This document shows positions 43,706-51,723 of a DNA stretch of 64,000 nucleotides, piece by piece. The stretch lies in contig JAWKTE010000010.1 of the NCBI GenBank assembly GCA_041401985.1, positions 1-64,000 of the forward strand. Direction: 5' to 3'. The notes under the pieces are model-generated. The model was not told the origin of the DNA, did not search any database, and saw nothing but the letters and a program-made list of their open reading frames with translations. How positions within the stretch are numbered: the stretch's first letter is position 1; each line of letters starts with the position of its first letter. Made by a program: the position numbers and the translations under genes. The DNA is from JACKHA01 sp041401985. Its GTDB lineage: Bacteria; Planctomycetota; Phycisphaerae; Phycisphaerales; UBA1924.

Positions 43706-43870
43706 GGGGAAGCGGGGAGCGGCTCGCCAAACGCCTCGTGGACCAGCAACGGCGTGCCGGCTTTGGGCCGAGACCCAACCGACACAGGGCCGCCCGGCCA
43801 GACGCCCCCGGTGCCGCCCCGCTACGCTCAGCCCTCGATCGGCCGGGCGTGCCGGTCACGGAGGGCCGAC

Positions 43871-45034
43871 ATGCGCCACGCGTGCGTGCTTTGTCTCATG
43901 GCAGCCAGCGGCATCGCGTGCGCGCAGCAGTTCGCTCCCGATGCGTCCGTCTTCCCACGCGCCGATGCGCCGCCGTCCCGGGCCGTGTCGATGGGCATGG
44001 TCGGGTCGATGGCAACCAGCGGCCTCTCGTTCGGTTCGGCGTTCGAACAGCCCGACGCCGACGCCCCGGCGTCCGAAGACCTGCTCGCTCCGCCATCGCT
44101 GCACCTGACGGCCCTGACGTTCTACTGGGAGAACGACGGGGCGTACGTGAAGCGGTTCGACTCGGCCGACCGCCACTACACCAACGGCCTGCGCATCGAG
44201 GCCTCGTTCCAGCCCGGCCTGTGCCCGACGTTCGGCGAGTGGCTCGATTCCTGGCTCTCCATCGGTGGCACGCAGCGTCACGCCGGCGGGCTGGCCCTCT
44301 CGCAACTCATGTTCACCGCCGAGGACATCTCCGAGGCCGACCTGATCGAGTCCGACCGTCCCTACGCCGGCTACCTCTACGCCAGCGTCTTCCACCAGCG
44401 CCGCACCGAGACGGTCTTCGACCACGTCGAACTCCAACTCGGTGTCGTTGGCGAGTTGTCGGGGGCCGAGGGCGTGCAGAAGGCGGCCCACGCGGCGTTC
44501 CCGAACGAGCCGCGTCCCCAGGGCTGGTCGAACCAGCTCGCCAACGAACTTGGCGTCGGCGCGTTCTACCAGCGGCGCTGGCGGTCGCGCCAGGTCCCGC
44601 TCGTCTGGGGGCTGGAGGCCGACGCGATCCCGCAGGTCGGGTTCCACCTGGGCAACGTCTGGACCGACGCCTCCGTCGGCGGCACGGTCCGCCTGGGCTA
44701 CCGGATCCCCGACGACTTCGGCCCGCCCCGCATCAGCGAGTTCCGCGACGCCACCGCGGTGATCGACCCCGACGAGCCGTGGGGCATCTACGGCTTCGCA
44801 CGCGTGACCGGCACCGCCGTCGCACGCAACCTGTTCCTCGACGGCAACACGTTCGCCGACAGCCACAGCGTCGGGAGCAAGCCGCTGGTGGGCGATCTGA
44901 CCCTGGGCCTGGCCGCCCGATACCGCTGCCTCGAACTGACCTACTCGATCACGTGGATGACCGAGGAGTTCGAGGGCCAGGAAGGCGGCGACTCCTACGG
45001 CACGCTGGCGCTGGGGTGGAACTTCGACTGGTAG
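43871..45034 (+). CDS. LpxR-like outer-membrane lipid A deacylase
   Basis: 387 residues. A signal peptide ends near residue 18 (CLMAASGIACAQQ). LpxR/DUF2219 landmarks follow: LTFYWENDGAYVKRFDSADR, HYTNGLRIEA, LMFTAEDISEADLIESDRPY, AGYLYASVFHQRR and WSNQLANELGVGAFYQRRW. It ends LALGWNFDW, with an aromatic C-terminus as in outer-membrane barrels. LpxR removes the 3'-acyloxyacyl chain of lipid A in Salmonella. GGAGGG precedes the ATG. Confidence 0.82.
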   Translation: MRHACVLCLMAASGIACAQQFAPDASVFPRADAPPSRAVSMGMVGSMATSGLSFGSAFEQPDADAPASEDLLAPPSLHLTALTFYWENDGAYVKRFDSADRHYTNGLRIEASFQPGLCPTFGEWLDSWLSIGGTQRHAGGLALSQLMFTAEDISEADLIESDRPYAGYLYASVFHQRRTETVFDHVELQLGVVGELSGAEGVQKAAHAAFPNEPRPQGWSNQLANELGVGAFYQRRWRSRQVPLVWGLEADAIPQVGFHLGNVWTDASVGGTVRLGYRIPDDFGPPRISEFRDATAVIDPDEPWGIYGFARVTGTAVARNLFLDGNTFADSHSVGSKPLVGDLTLGLAARYRCLELTYSITWMTEEFEGQEGGDSYGTLALGWNFDW

Positions 45035-45102
45035 CCAACGTCGACTGAGAGATGTCGAGTGCGGCGCGTTCCCCCGGGTTTGGTGAGCCGGTGGGGACCC
45101 GC

Positions 45103-47169
45103 TCACCGCCCCCGGATCGTCTGGATCGCGGTTTCCACCTGGCGGATGCGGGCCTGGTCCGTCAGGCTCTGGCGGTACTGCGTGAGCATCTGGATCGCCG
45201 AGTCCTTCCGCCCGCCCGCCGCCGCGTGGCGGGCGACCTCGATCATGTCCGAGGCCTCCATTTCCGGGCGGACGTTGGGGCGGAGCAGGGCCAGCGCCCG
45301 CCCGGTCTCCGGCGGCGTCCGGCGCGTCGAGAACCACAGCAGATCACGGTTCTGGGGATCGGCGGCGCGGGCGTCATCGAGCAGTGCGTACGCCGCCTGC
45401 AGGTCCGCGTCGCGCCCCGCCCGGAAGAGCGGGAACAGCGCGGCGTGCAGCACTTCCGGCGTGGCCGCCTCGGGGCTCGACGCCACCAGCGACGCCGCCA
45501 GTCGGGCCGCCGCGTCGTCGCGTCCCATCAGCGTCAGAGCGACGATGGCGTCTCGGTCGCGCCGCTCGCGCAGCGCGTCCCGGGCCTCCTGCTCCACCTC
45601 GATTGCGCCATCGAGCGGCAGCGCGTCCTCCGACCGTGTCTGGGCGGGCCCCAACGTGATCAGCGGGTCGCCGAACAGCGCCACGCGCCCGGCGGAGTCT
45701 TTGTCCACCCGGCACGCCACCGCCCAAGGCGACATCGACACCAGTTGCTGCGTGACCGCGCCCGGGGGCACGAACGCCGTCAGGTACGGCTCCTGCACCG
45801 AGCCGCAGTACGCGTACGCCCCGCGCTCGAACCACCGTCCCGCGACGGTGTCCCGGTCGTCGGGGCGCACCGCCGACCACGAGTGGATGAAGTACACCGC
45901 CGACGGGCGGGCGAGCACCGGCACATCGCCGCACCAGGCCGTGCCCCCCGGGAGTTCGAAGAAGTTCCGCAGCCCGTGCGTGTTGACCATCACAAGCGCC
46001 GCGGCAATCGGCCCGCGCGTGGCGGCCCGCCAGTGCGCGAGGTTGTTGTTCGGACGCTGCTCAAGCGCCCCCGTGAAGTCGGTGATCTGCGAGAACGCCT
46101 GCGCGGCGAACGCCAGTTGGTAGGGAACCCAGGCCTGTCGGTTCTCCTCTGGCGAACCATCAAAGAGCCACGCGTCGCCGACCCGAAGGAACAGCCCGCA
46201 CATCGCCCGGTACGCCGCCTGCCGCTCCGACCCGTGAATCTGGCTCCCCCACCCCCAGGCCCGCAGGTCCGCCTCCGCGTCGGAGAATCGCGTCAGGCGA
46301 TCGGTGGTGGCCAGCGTCTGGCCCGGGGCGGCGTCGATCTTGACCGGGGTGTTCAGGCACAGCGCAACCGTGTCGACGGTGTCGCCGAGCGCGTCCCACG
46401 AAAGACCCTTGGCGGTCAGGCCGGTCTGCAGCGACGCGCACAGAGCCTCGCCCTGCTCGCGCGTCAGCGAGCCGTTCACGCCCCGCGGCGTCCCCACCCA
46501 CACGATCGGCTGGCCCCGCCCGATCGCCAGTGCCGCCCCCGCGGTCCACGCCGGATCGCTCCCGTGCGTCGCGACCACGCCCGGCGCCTGGGTCTCGGCC
46601 AGCGCTTCCACCGCCGCCCCGATCGTCGCCGGCCCGTCGCCGCCGAGGCCCCAGACCCTGGCGAGCGTCGCCTCGACCTCCCGCTGGATAGCCTCCGGCG
46701 AGCCGAGGTCCGGGGCGTCTTGGGGCGTCCAGCGCACCACATGCTCCGGCTTGAACCCCCTGACGAACCGTGCGATGTCCTCGCGGGCCTCGCGTGACCC
46801 GTCATCGATCAGCACCGGGAACCGCCTCAGCGGCTCCCACGCCTCCAAGGCCCGGAGGTACGACCCGGCATCCGGCACGATGACCACGACCGGGATCGCC
46901 GCCTGCCGCTGGCGCAGGAACTCCGCGCGGAACCCGGCCCGCAAGCGCGGCGGCAGGTCCGCGAGGGTCATCTCCTCGGGCTGAGCTCCGGCTCCCGGCT
47001 GCGCGGCTGGTGCGGCGCCGCCTGGTCCAGCCGGTCCGCCGGCCCCTGGGGCTTCAAACGGCTCACGCGGCGGCTGGGCCGCGACATTGCCCGCGGCGAG
47101 CAGCACGCCGGTGAGTGCCGCGAGCCAGGCCCGCACGATCTGCCCTCTCTGCCGAGTCGAAGCGTCCAT
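45103..47169 (-). CDS. Large secreted protein, unknown family
   Basis: 688 residues. The signal peptide is WLAALTGVLLAAGNVAAQ (cleaved near residue 32), followed by a Pro/Ala/Gly linker. The main domain (about residues 85-540) has alternating strands and helices. MVNTHGLRNFFELPGGTAWC and VYFIHSWSAVRPDDRDTVAG, then YAYCGSVQEPYLTAFVPPGA, are spaced like His/Cys segments of C25 or caspase-fold peptidases, but the match is only suggestive. The last ~100 residues are helical repeats (RHAAAGGRKDSAIQMLTQYR). TACAGT lies 5 bases before the ATG. It is divergent from trpE. Confidence 0.6.
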   Translation of the reverse strand: MDASTRQRGQIVRAWLAALTGVLLAAGNVAAQPPREPFEAPGAGGPAGPGGAAPAAQPGAGAQPEEMTLADLPPRLRAGFRAEFLRQRQAAIPVVVIVPDAGSYLRALEAWEPLRRFPVLIDDGSREAREDIARFVRGFKPEHVVRWTPQDAPDLGSPEAIQREVEATLARVWGLGGDGPATIGAAVEALAETQAPGVVATHGSDPAWTAGAALAIGRGQPIVWVGTPRGVNGSLTREQGEALCASLQTGLTAKGLSWDALGDTVDTVALCLNTPVKIDAAPGQTLATTDRLTRFSDAEADLRAWGWGSQIHGSERQAAYRAMCGLFLRVGDAWLFDGSPEENRQAWVPYQLAFAAQAFSQITDFTGALEQRPNNNLAHWRAATRGPIAAALVMVNTHGLRNFFELPGGTAWCGDVPVLARPSAVYFIHSWSAVRPDDRDTVAGRWFERGAYAYCGSVQEPYLTAFVPPGAVTQQLVSMSPWAVACRVDKDSAGRVALFGDPLITLGPAQTRSEDALPLDGAIEVEQEARDALRERRDRDAIVALTLMGRDDAAARLAASLVASSPEAATPEVLHAALFPLFRAGRDADLQAAYALLDDARAADPQNRDLLWFSTRRTPPETGRALALLRPNVRPEMEASDMIEVARHAAAGGRKDSAIQMLTQYRQSLTDQARIRQVETAIQTIRGR

Positions 47170-47215
47170 GCCCGACTGTATCTGGGCGGCCCGCCGATCG
47201 CATAACCTTGCGCCC
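47170..47215. promoter_or_regulatory. 46-base divergent region with two leaderless promoters
   Basis: The minus strand has TACAGT (47175-47180), 5 bases from the secreted-protein ATG. The plus strand has TAACCT (47203-47208), 7 bases from the trpE ATG. Neither side has room for a conventional leader. Confidence 0.6.
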
Positions 47216-48979
47216 ATGCTCAACATGACGCGGGAGCAGTTCGCCGGGTTCGTCGCGCGGGCCCGGTCGGCGGGAGACCCGGCGGGAGATTCGCCGCCGC
47301 GCGGGCGAGCGCAGGGGCCCGCGCCGGGCCCGACGCTCGTCATCCCGCTCGCCGCACGCCTGCTCTCGGACCAACTCACGCCCGTTCTGGCCTACCGGCG
47401 TCTGGTTGCTCCGGACGACCGCCTCGAGCCATCGTTCCTGTTCGAGTCCGTCGAGGGGGGCGAGCGCCAGGGCCGACACTCGATTCTGGGGGCCACGCCC
47501 GTGCTGCGCGTCGTCGCGTCGGGCAACCAACTGACCATCCACGACCGACGCCACGACGGCCCGCCCGAGACACGCCAGGCCAACGACCCGCTGGCGGCCA
47601 TCCGCGACATCACCGCCGGCTTCCGCCTCCTGCACCCAGCCCCGCCCGACGCGCTCGTCCCGTTGCCCGATTCGATCCTCGGCGGCTGGGTCGGTTACGC
47701 CGCCTACGACGCGGCCAGGTACGCCGAGCCCGAGAAACTCAGCCCCGCCAACGCCCCGCCCGACGACCGCGGGCTGCCCGAGGTCCAGTTCGGGCTCTAC
47801 GACGGCGTCGTCGTGTTCGACCACGTCGACAAGGTCGTCCACATCGTCCGCCTCGCGCTCGTGCCACCCGAACTGGTCGATCCGGGCGAGGCCTACGACC
47901 ACGCCCGCGAGCAGGTCCTCGACGTGGCCGATCGCATCCAGCGGCACAGCAAGCCGCTGGCCTCGGGATTCGTGGCCCCTGGTTCCTCACCCGCGCCGCC
48001 GCTCGCTTCCAACACCACCCGCCAGCAGCACGCGGCCATGGTCGAACGCGCCCTCGAGCACATCCGCGCCGGCGACATCTTCCAGGTCGTGATCGGCCAG
48101 CGGTTCGAACGCCGCTCCGGGGCCGATCCGTTCGATGTCTACCGCGCCCTGCGCGTCGTGAACCCCAGCCCGTACATGGTCTATCTCCAGGCCGACGGAT
48201 GCATCCTCGTCGCCAGCAGCCCGGAGATCCTGTGCCGGGTGCGGAAGGAAGCGACGGAGCGACGCAGCGACGCAGCGACGAAGGGGTCGGGAGGCGGTGG
48301 CCAAAGCAGCGGTGGGGGGGATGACGGTGCGATCGTGCTGACGAATCGTCCGCTGGCCGGCACGCGCCGGCGCGGCTCCACGCCGGAGGAGGACGCCGCC
48401 CTCGAACGCGAACTGCTCGCCGACCCCAAGGAGCGGGCCGAGCACGTCATGCTCGTGGACTTGGGGCGCAACGACGTCGGGCGTGTCTGCATCCCCGGCT
48501 CGGTCCGCATCCCCTCCCTCATGCAGGTCGAGCGGTACTCGCACGTCATGCACATCTCCTCGACCGTCACCGGCACGCTCCGCGCCGGGCTCGACGGCTG
48601 GGACGCGCTGCGTGCCACCCTCCCCGTCGGCACCATCTCGGGCGCCCCCAAGATCCGCGCCATGCAGATCATCGACGACCTCGAACCCGTCCGGCGCGGG
48701 CCCTACGGCGGCGGCATCGGATGGGTCGGCCTCGACAGCCAGATGGACATCGCCCTGGCCCTGCGCACGATGGTCGTGCCGACCGCCTTGATGCAGGACG
48801 GCCAGCCAGCGGGAACGGAAAGCGGCGCGGCGACTCGAACCTGGATGTACCACCTCCAGGCCGCCGGCGGCATCGTCGCCGACTCGCAGACCGAGGCCGA
48901 GTACCAGGAGACCGTCAACAAGAGCGCGGCCATGGCCCGCGCCATCGACCTGGCCGAGCAGGCGTTCGCGGCACCTTGA
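47216..48979 (+). CDS. trpE: Anthranilate synthase component I, with repeat-encoded insert
   Basis: 587 residues. It makes anthranilate from chorismate using ammonia from a TrpG partner, which is not in the window. LAARLLSDQLTPVLAYRRLV, FLFESVEGGERQGRHSILGA (Trp feedback site region), HIRAGDIFQVVIGQRFERRS, NPSPYMVYLQADGCILVASS, NRPLAGTRRRG, LVDLGRNDVGRV, TLPVGTISGAPKIRAMQII and GGGIGWVGLDSQMDIALALR are present. PabB is a possible alternative, but the N-terminus favours TrpE. About 35 extra residues (343-378) encoded by a type A array plus a Gly-rich stretch lie between EILCRVR and IVLTNRPLAG. Confidence 0.9.
   Translation: MLNMTREQFAGFVARARSAGDPAGDSPPRGRAQGPAPGPTLVIPLAARLLSDQLTPVLAYRRLVAPDDRLEPSFLFESVEGGERQGRHSILGATPVLRVVASGNQLTIHDRRHDGPPETRQANDPLAAIRDITAGFRLLHPAPPDALVPLPDSILGGWVGYAAYDAARYAEPEKLSPANAPPDDRGLPEVQFGLYDGVVVFDHVDKVVHIVRLALVPPELVDPGEAYDHAREQVLDVADRIQRHSKPLASGFVAPGSSPAPPLASNTTRQQHAAMVERALEHIRAGDIFQVVIGQRFERRSGADPFDVYRALRVVNPSPYMVYLQADGCILVASSPEILCRVRKEATERRSDAATKGSGGGGQSSGGGDDGAIVLTNRPLAGTRRRGSTPEEDAALERELLADPKERAEHVMLVDLGRNDVGRVCIPGSVRIPSLMQVERYSHVMHISSTVTGTLRAGLDGWDALRATLPVGTISGAPKIRAMQIIDDLEPVRRGPYGGGIGWVGLDSQMDIALALRTMVVPTALMQDGQPAGTESGAATRTWMYHLQAAGGIVADSQTEAEYQETVNKSAAMARAIDLAEQAFAAP
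48249..48286. repeat. Octamer array, type A (inside trpE)
   Basis: AGCGACGG, AGCGACGC, AGCGACGC, AGCGACGA followed by AGGGG. It encodes ATERRSDAATKG in frame in trpE, followed by a Gly/Ser-rich stretch. Confidence 0.8.
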
Positions 48980-49022
48980 ACGGCCGCGATGAGCGCGGGA
49001 ACGATCGTGTGCATCCGCGCTC

Positions 49023-49028
49023 TATCCT
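49023..49028 (+). promoter_or_regulatory. -10 box of leaderless nth
   Basis: TATCCT, 5 bases before ATG 49034. Confidence 0.55.
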
Positions 49029-49033
49029 GCCCC

Positions 49034-49765
49034 ATGCCTCCCGCCGACTCGCCGCCGATTCCGTTCCCGCTGCCGCGGGTCATGCCCGCTTCGAAGGCCA
49101 GGGCCGCGCGTCTGGCCGACGCGCTCAACGAGCGATACCCCGACGCCGTGTGCGCCCTCGACTACACCACCCCCCACGAACTGCTCGTCGCGACCATCCT
49201 CTCGGCCCAGGCCACGGACGTCGGCGTGAACAAGGCCACGCCCGCCCTGTTCCGCGCTTTTCCGACCCCCGCCGCTTACGCCGCCGACACGCCCGCGGCG
49301 ATCGAGCCCTACATCAAGTCCATCGGCTTGTACCGCAACAAGGCCAGGCACATCCACGCCGCCATGACCCGCCTCGAACGCGACTTCGCGGGCCAGGTGC
49401 CACGCACGATGGACGACCTGCTCACGCTCCCCGGCGTGGCCCGCAAGACCGCCAATGTCGTGCTCGGCAACGCCTTCGGGATCAACGTCGGATTCGTCGT
49501 CGACACCCACATCGCCCGCCTGGCGGTCCGTTTCCGCTTGGCCCCAGCGGGCGCGACCGTCGCGACGATCGAGAAACGCCTCATGGCCCTGTTCGAGCGC
49601 GACCGCTGGTGCCTGCTCAGCCACCAGATCATCCAGCACGGCCGCCTCGTCTGCAAGGCCAGGGGCTGGCTGTGCGAGCAGGACGCGATCTGCCGCGAGT
49701 TCTGCGTGAACGGGGCGGACAAGCGACGCAGCGACGCAGCGACAAAGCGACGGAGTGCCGACTAA
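49034..49765 (+). CDS. nth: Endonuclease III (DNA glycosylase/AP lyase)
   Basis: 243 residues. It removes oxidised pyrimidines in base-excision repair. HELLVATILSAQATDVGVNK, the HhH motif LLTLPGVARKTANVVLGNAF (catalytic Lys) and GFVVDTHIARLAVRF (catalytic Asp) are typical. The iron-sulfur loop reads CKARGWLCEQDAICREFC, a C-x6-C-x5-C-x3-C pattern, whereas the family norm is C-x6-C-x2-C-x5-C. The last 15 or so residues (DKRRSDAATKRRSAD) are encoded by a type A array. The start is set by TATCCT 5 bases upstream. Confidence 0.93.
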   Translation: MPPADSPPIPFPLPRVMPASKARAARLADALNERYPDAVCALDYTTPHELLVATILSAQATDVGVNKATPALFRAFPTPAAYAADTPAAIEPYIKSIGLYRNKARHIHAAMTRLERDFAGQVPRTMDDLLTLPGVARKTANVVLGNAFGINVGFVVDTHIARLAVRFRLAPAGATVATIEKRLMALFERDRWCLLSHQIIQHGRLVCKARGWLCEQDAICREFCVNGADKRRSDAATKRRSAD

Positions 49766-49828
49766 TCGAACGCGCACAAAGGGTCTTCCCCTTCGTCGCT
49801 CAATCGCTTCGTCGCTCCGTCGCTTCCA
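49719..49828. repeat. Inverted pair of octamer arrays, type A
   Basis: The left arm (49719-49757) AGCGACGC/AGCGACAA/AGCGACGG encodes the Nth tail. After about 30 bases the right arm (49786-49828) carries the complement CGTCGCTC/AATCGCTT/CGTCGCTCC and ends 7 bases before the tRNA gene. The transcript could fold into a long imperfect hairpin, possibly serving both converging genes as a terminator. Confidence 0.75.
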
Positions 49829-49834
49829 GAAGAA

Positions 49835-49908
49835 TGTGCCCGGCGAGAGTCGAACTCACAACCTCTGCCTTCGGAGGGCAGCGCTCTATCCAATTGAGCT
49901 ACGGGCAC
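49835..49908 (-). tRNA. tRNA-Arg (anticodon CCG)
   Basis: The complement folds with a perfect 7-bp acceptor GTGCCCG/CGGGCAC, D-arm GCTC...GAGC, anticodon stem CTGCC/GGCAG with loop CTCCGAA (CCG), variable AGGTT, and T-arm GTGAG/CTCGC. Discriminator A. It reads CGG. CCA is not encoded. Confidence 0.95.
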
Positions 49909-50068
49909 CCGGTTGTCGCCGATCCCGCCCGCGTGCCCTCGCACGCGGCCGGCCTTGGCGTCCCGCGCCATGGGCACGCGAGCACCCGATGCTACGATCG
50001 GCCCGCCCGCTTGGCAATCGACCCCCGCCCGCCAGCGCGGCCCGGCGGTCGCGCCCCAACCGACACGC

Positions 50069-51427
50069 ATGTCCCCCAGCCCCGTCACCGCCCTCGCCGC
50101 CGCGCCCGTCTACGGCACGCCCACGCCGGGTGCCACCTCGCCCCTGGCGCCGACCCTCTGGATCACGCTGCTCAACTCCTTCGGCACCGGCATCGTCACC
50201 AACGGCATCTACTTCCTGGCCTCCAACGCCTACGGCTTCACAACCCTCCAGAACTACGCCCTGGGCGCGCTGATGGGCGTGACCTACATCGCCTCGGCCC
50301 TGCTCGTCGAGCCCGCCCTCCGCCGCCTGATCGACCGCCGTCCGGAGGTCTCCCATCGCGGCGTGCTCGCGGCCCTCATGCTCCTGCTGGGCGTGATCTG
50401 CGTCATCCCGTGGGCCGCCGCCGGGTTCACGGATCGCCAGGGCGCGGGCGGCGCGTGGGCGATCTGGGTGCTCGCGGGCGTCTACGCCCCCCTCACCGGC
50501 GCCCTCTGGCCCATCATCGAGTCCTACCTCACCGGCGGGCGGCGCGGCCCATCGCTTCGACACGCCATCGGCGTCTGGAATGTTGTGTGGAGCGCCACGG
50601 TTGCCATCTCCATGTGGCTCGTGGCCCCGCTGGTCGAGCCGGCCCCGCGACTGGCCATCGCGGGCCTCGGCGGCTTGCACCTGGTCTGCCTGGCCATCCT
50701 GCCCGCGATCGCCCGCGACCCCGCCCGCCACCTCGACGACACCGCCGAGCGCGTCCCCGCGTCGTACGAACAGTTCCTAGCAGCCTTCCGCGTGCTGCTG
50801 CCATCGTCGTACTTCGTGCTCACGGCCCTGAGCCCCAACCTCCCGGCCGCGTTCACCCGCCTGGGCGTCCACGCCGACTGGCAGACCCCGCTGGCCAGCA
50901 CCTGGATGCTCGTCCGCGTGCCGGCCTTCCTGCTGTTGGCCCGCTGGCACGGGTGGCACGGCAGGTGGTCCACCGCGATCCTCGGGGCCGGGCTGCTCGC
51001 CCTCGGGTTCGCCACCACCGTGCTCGCCCCGCCGCTGCTGGCCTCAACTGCCCCGGCGATCGGCGTCGCCCTGGTCATCGCGGGCCTCGCGTGCGTGGGC
51101 GTCGGCATGGCGACCATCTACGTCGCCGCCCTGTATTACGTCTCGGCCGCACGGCACGGCTCGGTCGGGGCCGGCGGCTCGCACGAGGCTCTCATCGGCG
51201 TCGGGTACTTCGGCGGGCCCGCGTGCGGCCTGGTCGCCGCCGGCGGCGCGGGCCTGGGCGTCCTCCCGGCGTCGGCCTTCGAGCCGGCCATCCTGACGCT
51301 GGTCGCCATCACGCTCATCGGAGCCGGCGTCGTCGTCTGGACGCAAGTCCGTGCCAGCCGCTCGCACCGCACCGACCCGAACACCGACCCGGCGACACCG
51401 TCGCATCCTCCCGGCAGCCCGCCCTGA
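50069..51427 (+). CDS. MFS-type transporter
   Basis: 452 residues, about 12 membrane segments: TLWITLLNSFGTGIVTNGIY, LGALMGVTYIASALLVEPAL, LAALMLLLGVICVIPWAAAG, AIWVLAGVYAPLTGALWPII, WNVVWSATVAISMWLVAPLV, GLGGLHLVCLAILPAIARDP, and a second half with PAIGVALVIAGLACVGVGMA. A cytoplasmic loop (ARDPARHLDDTAERVPASYE) divides the halves. The fold is major facilitator superfamily; the substrate is unknown. ATG 50069 is the likely start, about 160 bases from the divergent tRNA gene. Confidence 0.75.
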   Translation: MSPSPVTALAAAPVYGTPTPGATSPLAPTLWITLLNSFGTGIVTNGIYFLASNAYGFTTLQNYALGALMGVTYIASALLVEPALRRLIDRRPEVSHRGVLAALMLLLGVICVIPWAAAGFTDRQGAGGAWAIWVLAGVYAPLTGALWPIIESYLTGGRRGPSLRHAIGVWNVVWSATVAISMWLVAPLVEPAPRLAIAGLGGLHLVCLAILPAIARDPARHLDDTAERVPASYEQFLAAFRVLLPSSYFVLTALSPNLPAAFTRLGVHADWQTPLASTWMLVRVPAFLLLARWHGWHGRWSTAILGAGLLALGFATTVLAPPLLASTAPAIGVALVIAGLACVGVGMATIYVAALYYVSAARHGSVGAGGSHEALIGVGYFGGPACGLVAAGGAGLGVLPASAFEPAILTLVAITLIGAGVVVWTQVRASRSHRTDPNTDPATPSHPPGSPP

Positions 51428-51499
51428 CGCCCGAGATCAACCGCCCGCACGCCCGCCCCGTTCCGACCAGAGATCGCAACCGTCGCCGCCAGCGTGCGT

Positions 51500-51505
51500 T
51501 ATCAT
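51500..51505 (+). promoter_or_regulatory. Possible -10 of the S41 protease gene
   Basis: TATCAT in GCGTTATCATCC implies a leader of about 210 bases before ATG 51724. The 296-base gap between the MFS gene and the protease shows no other gene. Confidence 0.35.
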
Positions 51506-51723
51506 CCTCCGGAACCCCCGGTCCAAGGCGGGTCTTTGACTCCGCGGCGGTCTGGGACCGATGGAAGAACCACAGCCCGAACGCTGTTGGTCCGCCATCG
51601 GGAGCGATGATCGGACCCCCGGCGTGTCACGCCGCCCCAGCGGGGAGCGGAGTCGCGTGTGGGGTCGAGTGTGTGGAACCCTCGTCGCGGAACGCGATGA
51701 ACCAGCAACTCAACGGAGTGGAC

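Noticed and set aside
45103..47169. Firm call as a C25 peptidase.
   Set aside because: Only short His/Cys segments resemble the family; without an alignment this stays a suggestion.
48249..49828. CRISPR array.
   Set aside because: Units are 8 bases, directly abutting, without spacers of constant length, and no cas genes are present.
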